A program made the position numbers and the translations under genes. A stretch of 64,000 nt of DNA from Wenyingzhuangia sp. 2_MG-2023 (GTDB taxonomy: Bacteria; Bacteroidota; Bacteroidia; Flavobacteriales; Flavobacteriaceae), in NCBI RefSeq assembly GCF_030548295.1, contig NZ_JAUOSB010000004.1, forward strand, positions 124,001-188,000, written 5' to 3'. The notes below the pieces were generated by a model. The model did not search any database, was not told where the DNA came from, and worked only from the letters and a program-made list of their open reading frames with translations. This document shows, in pieces, positions 18,025 to 26,466 of this stretch. The number at the start of each line of letters is the position of its first letter. Within the stretch, counting starts at the first letter, position 1.

Positions 18025-19800
18025 ATGAGATTTTTTTATTGGTTTCTTCTGTTTGCAAATATTGTTTATGGTCAGATTCCATTAGATAAAAATCTTTTTC
18101 ACACAAATACATACAACGACAGTTTGACTATTAATGACGTTGTTCTGTTGGAAAAAAAGGGAGCATTTAAGCATACTTTTAAAAATGAAACCTACAAATA
18201 CCTTATTGGAAAAGAAGCTAATTGGGTTTTGTTAAAAATTCCAAAACAAAATGAAGAACGTTTTTTAAGCATTCAAAATTCACTTTTTGAAGAAATTGAT
18301 TTTTACCTTGTTAACGATTCTATTAAAAAACTAAATCACCACCAAGAATCCTACCGATTTCCGCTTGTAAAAATTAGTACTAGCGACACTCCTTGTCAAT
18401 TATTTATCCGAACCAAAGATGCCAAAAGTTTTAGAACTGAATTTTTAATTAAGGTTTTTACTGTTGATGAGCTTCAAAAAACTAGTCAGGTTGATTATTT
18501 TAACATAGGAGCTTACGTTATTGGGCTTCTTGTTTTATTACTTTCTGCTTCTATTATTTTTCTATACAAACGTCAATATGTTATCCTTTGGTACATGCTA
18601 CACTTGCCAACCTTAATTATAGAATATTTAATTAGTACCGGTACATTTAGTCAATGGTTTGTAGACAATAAAATAATTCTTACTTACGGATTAGATCATG
18701 TATTTATGCTTATCTCTACCTTAGCTTTGTCTGAGTTTTTTCGAAATTTTTATCCTTTTAATAAAAAAACTTTGTTCTGCAAGCACATATACTTTATCGT
18801 TAGTATATGGTGTACAATAGGAATTGTTTTTGCTTTTGTAGATGGTTTTTCTGGCAATATTTACAACGTTGAGTATTATGCTCAAACAGTTCTAAACTAC
18901 GCTTCTTTAATTTCATTAATCATACATTGTATTCTTGTTTATTATCGAGTTATTCCTATTTATTTATTCATAGCCTTTTTACTACCTGTTCTCGGAATTT
19001 TTGCAAATCTTGGTGATTTTAAAGAACAATTTTCAAATCCTAAAATAGTGTACTTTCTTTACCAATCTGTCTATTTAGGAATCTTGATTGAAGTCCTTGT
19101 AATCATATTCTACATCATCAAACAATCTGTAGATGGAGAATTACTTTCTATCAATCTAAAAAAAGAAAACAGTACGCTAAAAAATAATTTTCATGAAGAA
19201 TTATCACTTGTTCAAGAACAACATCAAAATAATTTGATGAGTGACGTACACGATTCTTTTAGCGGATATATTCAAGCTCTAAAACTCAATCTTTTGAGCA
19301 AAACGTTAGACAACGATAAAATCAACGAAATTTTAGATGCCTTTAAAAAAGACTATAAATTTTTATTAAATTCACTATACGTTCCTAATGTAGATTCTGG
19401 CAATTTTGAAATGGCAATAAGCGAATATTGCCAAAAAATGGATCAACTAAGTAGTATTAAAATTTCTTTTAACAGCCACAAAGAAAAAAACCATCTCCCT
19501 CTGAATCAAAATATTGCGAAATTAATTTTTAAAGCAGCTTCAGAACTCACTACCAATTCAATTAAGTTTTCTGAGGGTAGTATTATTGATGTAAATTTAG
19601 CTCTAAATCATGATTATATTGAATTGAATGTGAAAGACAATGGTCTTGGATTTGACCCTAATAAAATTCCAAAAACTTCTTTTGGAATTCAAGGACTTAA
19701 AGAAAGAGTAGGACTCTTAAATGGTAGATTTGCAATTAAAAGTTTTAAAGGAACCTGTGTTTCCATTAACATTCCTTTAAACCAAAAAATTACCGAATAA
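18025..19800 (+). CDS. 7TMR-DISM-type sensor histidine kinase, no partner response regulator
   Basis: This 591-residue membrane kinase has a signal peptide (1-16), a periplasmic domain of the 7TMR-DISM extracellular kind (about 17-158), about seven membrane helices (160-370), a short coiled coil, then a HisKA_3-like phosphoacceptor helix (VHDSFSGYIQALKLN, His409) and an HATPase domain (ELTTNSIKFS, VKDNGLGFD, GIQGLKERVGLL). This architecture normally pairs with a NarL-type response regulator. None is encoded nearby; the adjacent LuxR protein lacks a receiver. The stop codon overlaps by one base the ATG of the next gene, a catalase-like haem protein, so the two are translationally coupled. The signal is unknown. 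Alternative partners would be a distant regulator or the PAS-LuxR protein through non-canonical contact. Confidence 0.88.
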   Translation: MRFFYWFLLFANIVYGQIPLDKNLFHTNTYNDSLTINDVVLLEKKGAFKHTFKNETYKYLIGKEANWVLLKIPKQNEERFLSIQNSLFEEIDFYLVNDSIKKLNHHQESYRFPLVKISTSDTPCQLFIRTKDAKSFRTEFLIKVFTVDELQKTSQVDYFNIGAYVIGLLVLLLSASIIFLYKRQYVILWYMLHLPTLIIEYLISTGTFSQWFVDNKIILTYGLDHVFMLISTLALSEFFRNFYPFNKKTLFCKHIYFIVSIWCTIGIVFAFVDGFSGNIYNVEYYAQTVLNYASLISLIIHCILVYYRVIPIYLFIAFLLPVLGIFANLGDFKEQFSNPKIVYFLYQSVYLGILIEVLVIIFYIIKQSVDGELLSINLKKENSTLKNNFHEELSLVQEQHQNNLMSDVHDSFSGYIQALKLNLLSKTLDNDKINEILDAFKKDYKFLLNSLYVPNVDSGNFEMAISEYCQKMDQLSSIKISFNSHKEKNHLPLNQNIAKLIFKAASELTTNSIKFSEGSIIDVNLALNHDYIELNVKDNGLGFDPNKIPKTSFGIQGLKERVGLLNGRFAIKSFKGTCVSINIPLNQKITE

Positions 19801-20789
19801 TGGTTTTTAACAAAGAAAATCAACAGTTAATTAAAGAAATAGAAGACACTATGTCTAACTATATTTTAAAGACATACAAGAAAGGGAACACCAAGAGAGA
19901 TGCTCATCCTAAAACACATGCTGTTGTAAAAGGATTGTTTCACATCAACCCAGATCTTCCTGAAACATTAAAAATAGGATTGTTCAACAACCCGTCTAGC
20001 TACCAAGCCGTAATTCGTTTTTCTAACGCTAGTCATATTATAAAACCAGATAGCAAGCCAGACATTAGAGGTATTAGCATCAAACTCTTAGGAATAAAAG
20101 GCGATCGTGTAAAAAATTCTATCGAAACAAAGACACAAGACATTTTACTGATGACCCACCCAACTATGCCATTGGGAACTTTAAAAAAATTTCACAACAC
20201 TATAACAAATACCGTTAATACAAACATCCTAAAACGTCTTTTTTGGGTTGTAAAAAACAAAACTCTTTTCAATAAAATAAGACAAGCTGAAAAAACACAC
20301 AATTCACTATCTGACTTGAGTTACTGGAGCACAACAACGTACGCATTTGGGGATAAAATCATCAAATACAAACTAACCCCCAAAGTACATGAAAACAAGA
20401 CATATGCCATTAATCAAAATCCAAATTTCTTAAAAGAACGATTGATTTCGGAACTTACCAACAATGATATTGTTTTTGATTTTTGTGTTCAATTTTACAA
20501 AAATGATACTCTTACACCACTAGATGATATGTCTTTAGATTGGGATGAGACTTTAAATCCTTTTTTAAAAGTGGCCACATTGGTAATTCCTAGTCAAACC
20601 GTAAAAGAACAACCTGAAATAGACAAACTCTTAACTTTTTCATTAACCAACTCTTTATTAGCTCACAAAGCTGTTGGAGAATTGAACGAAGTAAGAATAA
20701 AAATCTATCAAAAATTAGCGCAATTAAGGCACAAACTAAATCATTTAGACCTAAAAGAATTTACTGAAAACGACTACAACAACTTATAA
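19800..20789 (+). CDS. Catalase-superfamily haem protein (y4iL-like; possible hydroperoxide-metabolising enzyme)
   Basis: At 329 residues this is a minimal catalase fold, far shorter than true catalases (about 480 or more). Seen in the sequence are the distal pattern R33-x-x-H36-P-K, the RFSNAS strand, RGISIKLLG (matching RGFAVKF of catalases), YWSTTTYAFG, and a C-terminal R299-x3-Y303 that fits the proximal Tyr ligand helix. The catalase distal-pocket NNTP block is replaced by MTHP, so the distal Asn is probably absent. Catalase-related proteins of this size include coral allene oxide synthase, which turns fatty-acid hydroperoxides into allene oxides. Its gene converges with a cyclooxygenase-like gene, overlapping by 6 bases. 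True catalase activity is unlikely; lipid hydroperoxide chemistry or peroxide sensing are the main alternatives. Confidence 0.8.
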   Translation: MVFNKENQQLIKEIEDTMSNYILKTYKKGNTKRDAHPKTHAVVKGLFHINPDLPETLKIGLFNNPSSYQAVIRFSNASHIIKPDSKPDIRGISIKLLGIKGDRVKNSIETKTQDILLMTHPTMPLGTLKKFHNTITNTVNTNILKRLFWVVKNKTLFNKIRQAEKTHNSLSDLSYWSTTTYAFGDKIIKYKLTPKVHENKTYAINQNPNFLKERLISELTNNDIVFDFCVQFYKNDTLTPLDDMSLDWDETLNPFLKVATLVIPSQTVKEQPEIDKLLTFSLTNSLLAHKAVGELNEVRIKIYQKLAQLRHKLNHLDLKEFTENDYNNL

Positions 20790-22400
20790 TTTTTTGGCCA
20801 CTTTGTTATAATTAAAGCCAACATTACTGTCAACCTCTTCTGTGTAATCTATAATTTCTTTTAACGAACCTATATGGTTGATAATCTTCATTCCGAATGC
20901 ACTAAATGTATTTTCATTGTATACTTGCTCAGACAACAGAGGATTGGTTAATGCATGAGAAAACGCATCTGAGGCAATCATTTGCAACATTAAATCTCCT
21001 AAAATAGGTTTCTCTTCATACATCACATTTTTAGGTGGATCTTGAGCCAAAGCCCCCACTGTTAAATCAACTTTATCAACATCTCCGTTGTACAAAGAAT
21101 TCAACAATGCTAATTGATTTTCATCTTTTGTAATATCTGACATCACCCTTGGTCTTGCTTTTTTAGAACTTTTTACCATAGCTCCTGAAAAATGTTCACA
21201 ATAATCTGCATACGGTTTTAGCTTAGAAGCTCTAGATATAAAAAGCGATGACATTTCTGCATGCATCATAAAATCAGGAGTGTTTGACAAGGTCATTTTC
21301 CCTGCTTTTTGATAAGACAATTGATGAAAAATAGTTTCTAAATTATTGTTTTCGACAAATTGATTGTTGAATCTAAAATGATCTTTAACATCATACACTT
21401 TTCCATCAAAAGAAAAAGAATCAGGAATAAAAGAATGCCATCTATAGAGCAAATTGAATTCTGTAGCTATCCAATTATTTCTATACCAATCTTGCTTGGC
21501 TGCAAACGTAGTATCAAACTCAAAGTGCATCCACTTAAAAGGTTTTAAATGATTTACATAATCTTCAATCACAACTTTAATCAACACCACTATCAGAATA
21601 TTTCTTGTTGTCTGAAAAATTCTTTCATCATTCCATGAGTATTTTTTTTCTAAAGCTCCCGCCACTTTGTTGTGAAATCTCAAAAAAAGCGTATTTATAG
21701 CAACATGAGAAACTGTTGAATTTCCTCTTCCCAACCCTGTAGCATAAAATTTTTTGACTTTTTCTTTATCCTGCCATAGATCATGATAAATATGAGGTAA
21801 GTAACCCACATATTCAATATTTTTAAACTCTGCATCTGCAAATTCTAAATTCTCATTGTACAAATAAGGAGGAAATTCTTGGTTCTTAATGAACTGAGAT
21901 TTTAATCTTCCACCTTTCTTACTTCTTAATGCATCGGTGGTTTGCTTGTTTAAACCATACAATTGGCACAAATCAATTTCATGATTTGAAGTATTTTTAC
22001 GTAGATCATTAAAATCTATTCTAAAAAATGCATCTGTAAACCATTGCGCAAAGCCCATAAACAATACAGAAGTTCTATGGCAAGATTTCATGGGACTTCC
22101 ATTTCTCATAAACACGTTTACCGTATCTTTAATCGACGGCAAATTCAATTGACTTTCGGGTGTTGCAATTGGCAACAATCTATTGTTGTAGGTTTTATCT
22201 CTTAAACTTTGCCAAGAAGTGTAATCGTTCACCTTCCATTTGCTAGGATCTTTAAAATTTGGCATACCATTCTTTCCTTCTATATCCAACACAGGAGCAG
22301 GTTCTGGAGAATACATGCTAAAAGGATAGGGTCTAGACGGTTTGGACTTGACGTTAGAGTTAATGACCTTCCTTGATAAAAATCTATTTATTTTTCCCAT
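20784..22400 (-). CDS. Cyclooxygenase-like animal haem peroxidase family protein
   Basis: The 538-residue protein clearly matches the prostaglandin-endoperoxide synthase/haem peroxidase fold. FNLLYRWHSFIPDSF aligns with the COX segment around Tyr385 and His388, giving Tyr319 (radical Tyr) and His322 (proximal haem ligand). HEIDLCQLYGLN aligns with HGVDLGHIYGDN, and GRLKSQFIKNQEFPP with GKLKYQVLDGEMYPP. In the distal helix, FAQWFTDAFF aligns with FAQHFTHQFF: Gln119 is kept, but the distal His207 equivalent is Asp123. This suggests a dioxygenase that keeps the radical Tyr but has lost ordinary peroxidase chemistry. There is no signal peptide, EGF domain or obvious membrane anchor. It converges with the catalase-like gene and diverges from the YiiX-like gene (34-base gap). 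The residue mapping is a by-eye alignment; the fold is secure, the substrate is not. Confidence 0.85.
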   Translation of the reverse strand: MGKINRFLSRKVINSNVKSKPSRPYPFSMYSPEPAPVLDIEGKNGMPNFKDPSKWKVNDYTSWQSLRDKTYNNRLLPIATPESQLNLPSIKDTVNVFMRNGSPMKSCHRTSVLFMGFAQWFTDAFFRIDFNDLRKNTSNHEIDLCQLYGLNKQTTDALRSKKGGRLKSQFIKNQEFPPYLYNENLEFADAEFKNIEYVGYLPHIYHDLWQDKEKVKKFYATGLGRGNSTVSHVAINTLFLRFHNKVAGALEKKYSWNDERIFQTTRNILIVVLIKVVIEDYVNHLKPFKWMHFEFDTTFAAKQDWYRNNWIATEFNLLYRWHSFIPDSFSFDGKVYDVKDHFRFNNQFVENNNLETIFHQLSYQKAGKMTLSNTPDFMMHAEMSSLFISRASKLKPYADYCEHFSGAMVKSSKKARPRVMSDITKDENQLALLNSLYNGDVDKVDLTVGALAQDPPKNVMYEEKPILGDLMLQMIASDAFSHALTNPLLSEQVYNENTFSAFGMKIINHIGSLKEIIDYTEEVDSNVGFNYNKVAKKL

Positions 22401-22434
22401 TTTTATGTAACTTAACTGCCTTAAATATAAGGAA

Positions 22435-23310
22435 ATGACTTACACCGACCTATCCGAATTTAAAAATCATCTACAATCTGGAGATGTTATTATGCATCAT
22501 GCCCATGGCTTTATTTCCAACACCATTAGAAAATTCAATCGCAGCAATTACAACCATTGTTCTGTATACGACAAAAACGGTTATGTTTATGAATCTGTAA
22601 CTGGAGGAATACAACGAAAAACCGTTGAGGATAGTCTTAAAACACAAAAAACCTACGCAATCAGTATCTATAGATTGAATAGTTCTTCTGAGGATAAAAT
22701 TGTAAAAGTTACTGAAACAATTCAAAATCACTATACTAGCAAAATATATGCGTATAGTCAAATTGGTTATTTAGGAATTCTACTTGCTAGAAAATTTTAC
22801 GGAACAAACAGCAAGTTTCGAAAATACACTTACAAATACTTTTTATATGCTTGTGATTTGTTTGGAAAAATAATGGATCCTTTAAATAAAAATCATACTT
22901 GTTCAGAACTGGTATACAGAGCCTACAAACAAACAGCAAATACTCTTAAAGATCCAGAACTCTACATTGTTTTTCCTTTTGAATCTAGTCCTCTTAATTA
23001 CCACAACACTACTTATCTGCCTGAAAACTCAACAAATTCTTCTAGCAAAAAAGGAATATTAGTTATCATTAACAACACATATAGTTTGATAAAAAAATCG
23101 ATTCCTATATTCTTCAGCGCATCTTTTTTATCTCAAAACGCAACTAGTGACCTCCAAAATATAAAGCAAGAATTAAGTGAAATTCTCACAGAAATAGATA
23201 TTGATAATTTTATAACTCCTGGTGATTTAGAAAAAGCAATCAATCTAGATTTTATTGCAACGTACAAAACAGACAAAAGTGATCGAAAATGTAATTTTTG
23301 CAATTACTAA
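22435..23310 (+). CDS. YiiX/LRAT-like permuted papain-fold hydrolase or acyltransferase
   Basis: This 291-residue protein begins with the permuted NlpC/P60 pattern: LQSGDVIMHHAHG, then NHCSVYDKNGYVYES (His near residue 41) and, far downstream, NHTCSELVYRAYK with the probable nucleophile Cys. In this fold the His precedes the Cys, as in YiiX/YaeF, LRAT and HRASLS proteins; members act on amide or ester bonds, including phospholipid acyl chains. The C-terminal 100 residues are polar and not recognised. There is no clear signal peptide. It diverges from the cyclooxygenase-like gene. A role in releasing fatty acid for that enzyme is attractive but inferred; a peptidoglycan-type hydrolase is the alternative. 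The ATG at 22435 has AAGGA just upstream. Confidence 0.75.
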   Translation: MTYTDLSEFKNHLQSGDVIMHHAHGFISNTIRKFNRSNYNHCSVYDKNGYVYESVTGGIQRKTVEDSLKTQKTYAISIYRLNSSSEDKIVKVTETIQNHYTSKIYAYSQIGYLGILLARKFYGTNSKFRKYTYKYFLYACDLFGKIMDPLNKNHTCSELVYRAYKQTANTLKDPELYIVFPFESSPLNYHNTTYLPENSTNSSSKKGILVIINNTYSLIKKSIPIFFSASFLSQNATSDLQNIKQELSEILTEIDIDNFITPGDLEKAINLDFIATYKTDKSDRKCNFCNY

Positions 23311-23318
23311 AAAACCCA

Positions 23319-24455
23319 CTATGCTTTAAAAAATCGTTTTATCAAATAAAACCACCACCTTTTCTTTAATTTAATAATAGACACAACATCTAGTCCTTTT
23401 CCTTTCTTTTGTTCTGTAATAAGATAAGGTACTGCAAATTCTGTTTCATTTAAGTTTGGAGATTTATAACCATATCTCACATCATTGATATACAGTTCAC
23501 CTGCTATTTCAGAAAAGGAATACCAATTACTCACCACCTTTTTAAACCTACTTATCAAGGCTAAAAATTCAGGATCATCGTACTTTATTAAGTTTTGGTT
23601 TATAGGAACAGAAATAAATTCTATCTCTTTCTTTTTTTGAAAAATAGAATAATACCCTATCAAATATCCTTCTTTTACCCTTACGTTCACTGTCCATAAA
23701 ATAGCATTAAAAAACGTGGGTTTTACCTCTATTTCATAGTAAGTAATTTTTTGAGAAGCTAACTGCTCTTTAAATTTAGGAACAATAAAAATCAACCTTA
23801 AAAGAAACGTAGCTATCAAATACGTTAGAACTAAAATTATGGGTAAATAATTTATTGAACCCACTTCTTCTCCTTGAGTTTTGTTATATACATATTGAGC
23901 GATTATTAACAACTGAGCAACCATTAGAAGTGTTACAACAAAATCCCACACAGAAACACTTTTTGTCTTTAATGCAGTCTTAACAGGATAAAAATAATAG
24001 ACTCCCCAAGAAGTACAAAAATCTAAGGCAACATGAGTTCCTAAAATTAGAAAACAGTATAATGCAATTTCTATAAATGTAGTATTATCAAAATTTTCTA
24101 CCGAAACTATCAAAGAAATTACCATGCTGATCATCAAACTAAAAACTATATGTACAAAAAAGGAATGTGTCCATTTTCTATGTCTCTCCATGTACACAAT
24201 TGTTGAGTGAATTTTCTTATTCATCAAATCAACATCAGGTAAAAATCCCAATACTGCTCCTATCAAAGCTGAAAAAAGGGTCGCCTTTACTTCTCCTACT
24301 CCAACCTCTAATTTGTCTTTAAAAAGCAATACACCTGTTGTTGCTCCTACTGATATATGTGTAAATGGTCCCAAATGCTGCGGTTTTATTTCATTTTTTG
24401 ACAATACGTTAAATATAAAAACATTTACAAAACCTAACACACTGAATGCATTCAC
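23319..24455 (-). CDS. YdjM-type membrane-bound metal-dependent hydrolase
   Basis: The protein has up to 378 residues. The N-terminal 220 residues match the YdjM/DUF457 membrane hydrolase family: THISVGATTG, LPDVDLMNKKIHS, ERHRKWTHSFFVHI and HVALDFCTSWG carry the His and Asp residues thought to bind metal, spaced among about five membrane helices. The remaining C-terminal part (about 225-378) is a soluble beta-rich domain not recognised. The start is unusual: the only in-frame initiators before the THIS motif are GTG at 24455 and a TTG downstream. It lies tail to tail with the YiiX-like gene (8-base gap). In E. coli YdjM is a LexA-regulated gene of unknown reaction; no function can be assigned here beyond the family. 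Confidence 0.8.
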   Translation of the reverse strand: MNAFSVLGFVNVFIFNVLSKNEIKPQHLGPFTHISVGATTGVLLFKDKLEVGVGEVKATLFSALIGAVLGFLPDVDLMNKKIHSTIVYMERHRKWTHSFFVHIVFSLMISMVISLIVSVENFDNTTFIEIALYCFLILGTHVALDFCTSWGVYYFYPVKTALKTKSVSVWDFVVTLLMVAQLLIIAQYVYNKTQGEEVGSINYLPIILVLTYLIATFLLRLIFIVPKFKEQLASQKITYYEIEVKPTFFNAILWTVNVRVKEGYLIGYYSIFQKKKEIEFISVPINQNLIKYDDPEFLALISRFKKVVSNWYSFSEIAGELYINDVRYGYKSPNLNETEFAVPYLITEQKKGKGLDVVSIIKLKKRWWFYLIKRFFKA

Positions 24456-24473
24456 TTTACAATTTACACCTAA

Positions 24474-24505
24474 AAAAGGCTGTTTGAATTTTCAAACAGC
24501 CTTTT
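24474..24505 (-). terminator. Terminator of the purF-like gene
   Basis: The 15-bp perfect arms (24474-24488 and 24491-24505, core AAGGCTGTTTGAA) have a T-tract on the minus-strand side. The hairpin lies 26 bases past the purF-like stop codon and just upstream of the metal hydrolase start. Confidence 0.85.
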
Positions 24506-24530
24506 ACTATATCTTGAAGCTTATGGTTTA

Positions 24531-26405
24531 TTAATAAGCTCTTTTATTATTTCCTTCGTAAAAGTTGATAAACGCTTCATTTACCACTCTTTTCCCTCCA
24601 TCCGTAGGGTAATCTCCAGTAAAATACCAATCTCCTTCATGCTTAGGACATGCAGCATGCAAACCTTCAATTGTTTGGAAAATAATCTGAACTTCAGAGT
24701 TGATTTCAGAAGTTTTTAACATCTCTGAGATTTTTGCAGAAATCTCTTCTGGTTTGAAAGGCTTGTAAATTTCTTTTACGTAGTTTTTTATTCCAGCATC
24801 TTCACCGTTACGTTGTTTTACACACTTGTTGTAAACATCCGTTACAATTTGATACCTTCCTGTTTCTTTCAACAATTCAATAGCCGCTCTAAAGGCAATA
24901 AAATCTCCTAATTTGGCCATATCGATTCCGTAGCAATCTGGATAACGAATTTGAGGTGCTGAAGAAACCACAACTATTTTCTTAGGTTCGGTTCTGTCTA
25001 AAATTTTGATGATACTTTTCTTCAAGGTAGTACCTCTTACAATACTGTCATCAATAATAACAATATTATCGTCTTTTTTAACAATACCATAAGTAACATC
25101 ATAAACATGAGCTACCAAATCATCACGACTATCATCAGACGTAATAAAAGTTCTCAACTTAGCATCCTTGATTGCCAATTTTTCAAAACGAGGTCTAATA
25201 GCTAAAATATCTCCCACTTGTTTTGCACTCAAACCTCTGCCTCCTGCTAATATTTTTTCTGTTTTTTGTTTGTTCAAAAAGTCTTCTGCAGCTTCACACA
25301 TTCCAAAATATGAAGTTTCAGCAGTATTTGGAATGTAAGAAAAAACTGTATTTTCAATATCTCCGTTAATACTATCTACAATTTGAGGAAAAACTCTTAC
25401 TCCTAAATCTTTTCTTTCTTTGTAAATTTCGGCATCACTACCTCTAGAAAAATATATTCTTTCAAAAGAACAAGCTTTTTTCTCTTTAGGCTCTAATACT
25501 TTTTCAACAGAAACCTTTCCGCTCTTTTTTGCAATAATAGCATGTCCAGGTTCTAGTTCTTTAACCTTATCCATAGACACATTAAAAGCTGTTTGAATTA
25601 CAGGTCTTTCAGAAGCAACTACCAAAACTTCATCATCTTTGTAATAAAAAGCTGGACGGATCCCTGATGGATCTCTCATCACAAAAGCGTCTCCATGTCC
25701 TAACAAACCTGCCATGGCATAACCTCCATCAAAACTGCGAGTAGCTCTTTTTAAAATTTTAACCAAATCCACTCTTTCGGCAATAATGGGAGAAGCTTCT
25801 TTTTTGGTATAATCTTCTTTTATTTCTTGGTAAATGGTCTCTACTTGATCATCTAAAAAGTGACCAATTTTTTCCATTACAGTTACTGTATCTGTATTTT
25901 CTTTTGGGTGTTGCCCTAACTCAATCAACTCATCTAATAATTGTTTTGAATTGGTCATGTTAAAATTCCCTGCAACAATTAAGTTCTTATGTCTCCAATT
26001 GCTCTGACGCAAGAAAGGGTGTACATTTTCAATAGAGTTTCCTCCGTAAGTACCATACCTAGTGTGTCCTAAAAATAAGTTCCCTATAAAAGGAATGTTT
26101 TCTTCCAACCAAGCAACATCATCCTTTTTTTCTGGATTTGCTTCTATAGTTTCGCTAATTCTACCATTGATTTTTTTAAAAATATGCTGAATCGGCTGTT
26201 GTTTGTTAGAACGAATTCTACTAATGTATCTGCTCCCAGGGTTTACATTAAATTTGATACTTGCAAAACCGGCACCATCTTGTCCACGGTTGTGCTGCTT
26301 CTCCATTAGTAAATACATTTTATTTACTCCGTAAAAAGCAGTACCATATTTTTCTTTATAATACTCTAAAGGTTTTAGCAACCTCACCATTGCAATACCA
26401 CACAT
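24531..26405 (-). CDS. purF: Amidophosphoribosyltransferase (PurF family, long flavobacterial form)
   Basis: The 624-residue enzyme transfers the glutamine amide to PRPP, the first committed purine step. Met-Cys-Gly-Ile-Ala puts the Ntn nucleophile at Cys2. The glutaminase domain (about 1-290) has NRGQDGAGFAS, GHTRYGTYG and GGYAMAGLLGHGD. The phosphoribosyltransferase half has the PRPP loop VIIDDSIVRGTTLKKS (about 460-475) and VSSAPQIRYPDCYGID. It is longer than the roughly 500-residue standard PurF through insertions and a C-terminal extension. Flavobacteria often carry both a standard and this long form, so a second purF elsewhere is possible and this could be a specialised paralog. It is a single gene with its own terminator. 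The sequence CAAAATTA at 26462-26469 is a possible reverse TAnnTTTG box. Confidence 0.88.
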   Translation of the reverse strand: MCGIAMVRLLKPLEYYKEKYGTAFYGVNKMYLLMEKQHNRGQDGAGFASIKFNVNPGSRYISRIRSNKQQPIQHIFKKINGRISETIEANPEKKDDVAWLEENIPFIGNLFLGHTRYGTYGGNSIENVHPFLRQSNWRHKNLIVAGNFNMTNSKQLLDELIELGQHPKENTDTVTVMEKIGHFLDDQVETIYQEIKEDYTKKEASPIIAERVDLVKILKRATRSFDGGYAMAGLLGHGDAFVMRDPSGIRPAFYYKDDEVLVVASERPVIQTAFNVSMDKVKELEPGHAIIAKKSGKVSVEKVLEPKEKKACSFERIYFSRGSDAEIYKERKDLGVRVFPQIVDSINGDIENTVFSYIPNTAETSYFGMCEAAEDFLNKQKTEKILAGGRGLSAKQVGDILAIRPRFEKLAIKDAKLRTFITSDDSRDDLVAHVYDVTYGIVKKDDNIVIIDDSIVRGTTLKKSIIKILDRTEPKKIVVVSSAPQIRYPDCYGIDMAKLGDFIAFRAAIELLKETGRYQIVTDVYNKCVKQRNGEDAGIKNYVKEIYKPFKPEEISAKISEMLKTSEINSEVQIIFQTIEGLHAACPKHEGDWYFTGDYPTDGGKRVVNEAFINFYEGNNKRAY

Positions 26406-26466
26406 AGTTGTATTTTTTATCGATTAGATTTTACTTTTGTCGTAAAACCATTAATTTTTTGCAAAA

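Noticed and set aside
19800-20789. True monofunctional catalase
   Set aside because: It is too short (329 residues), and the distal NN-x-P block of catalases is replaced by MTHP.
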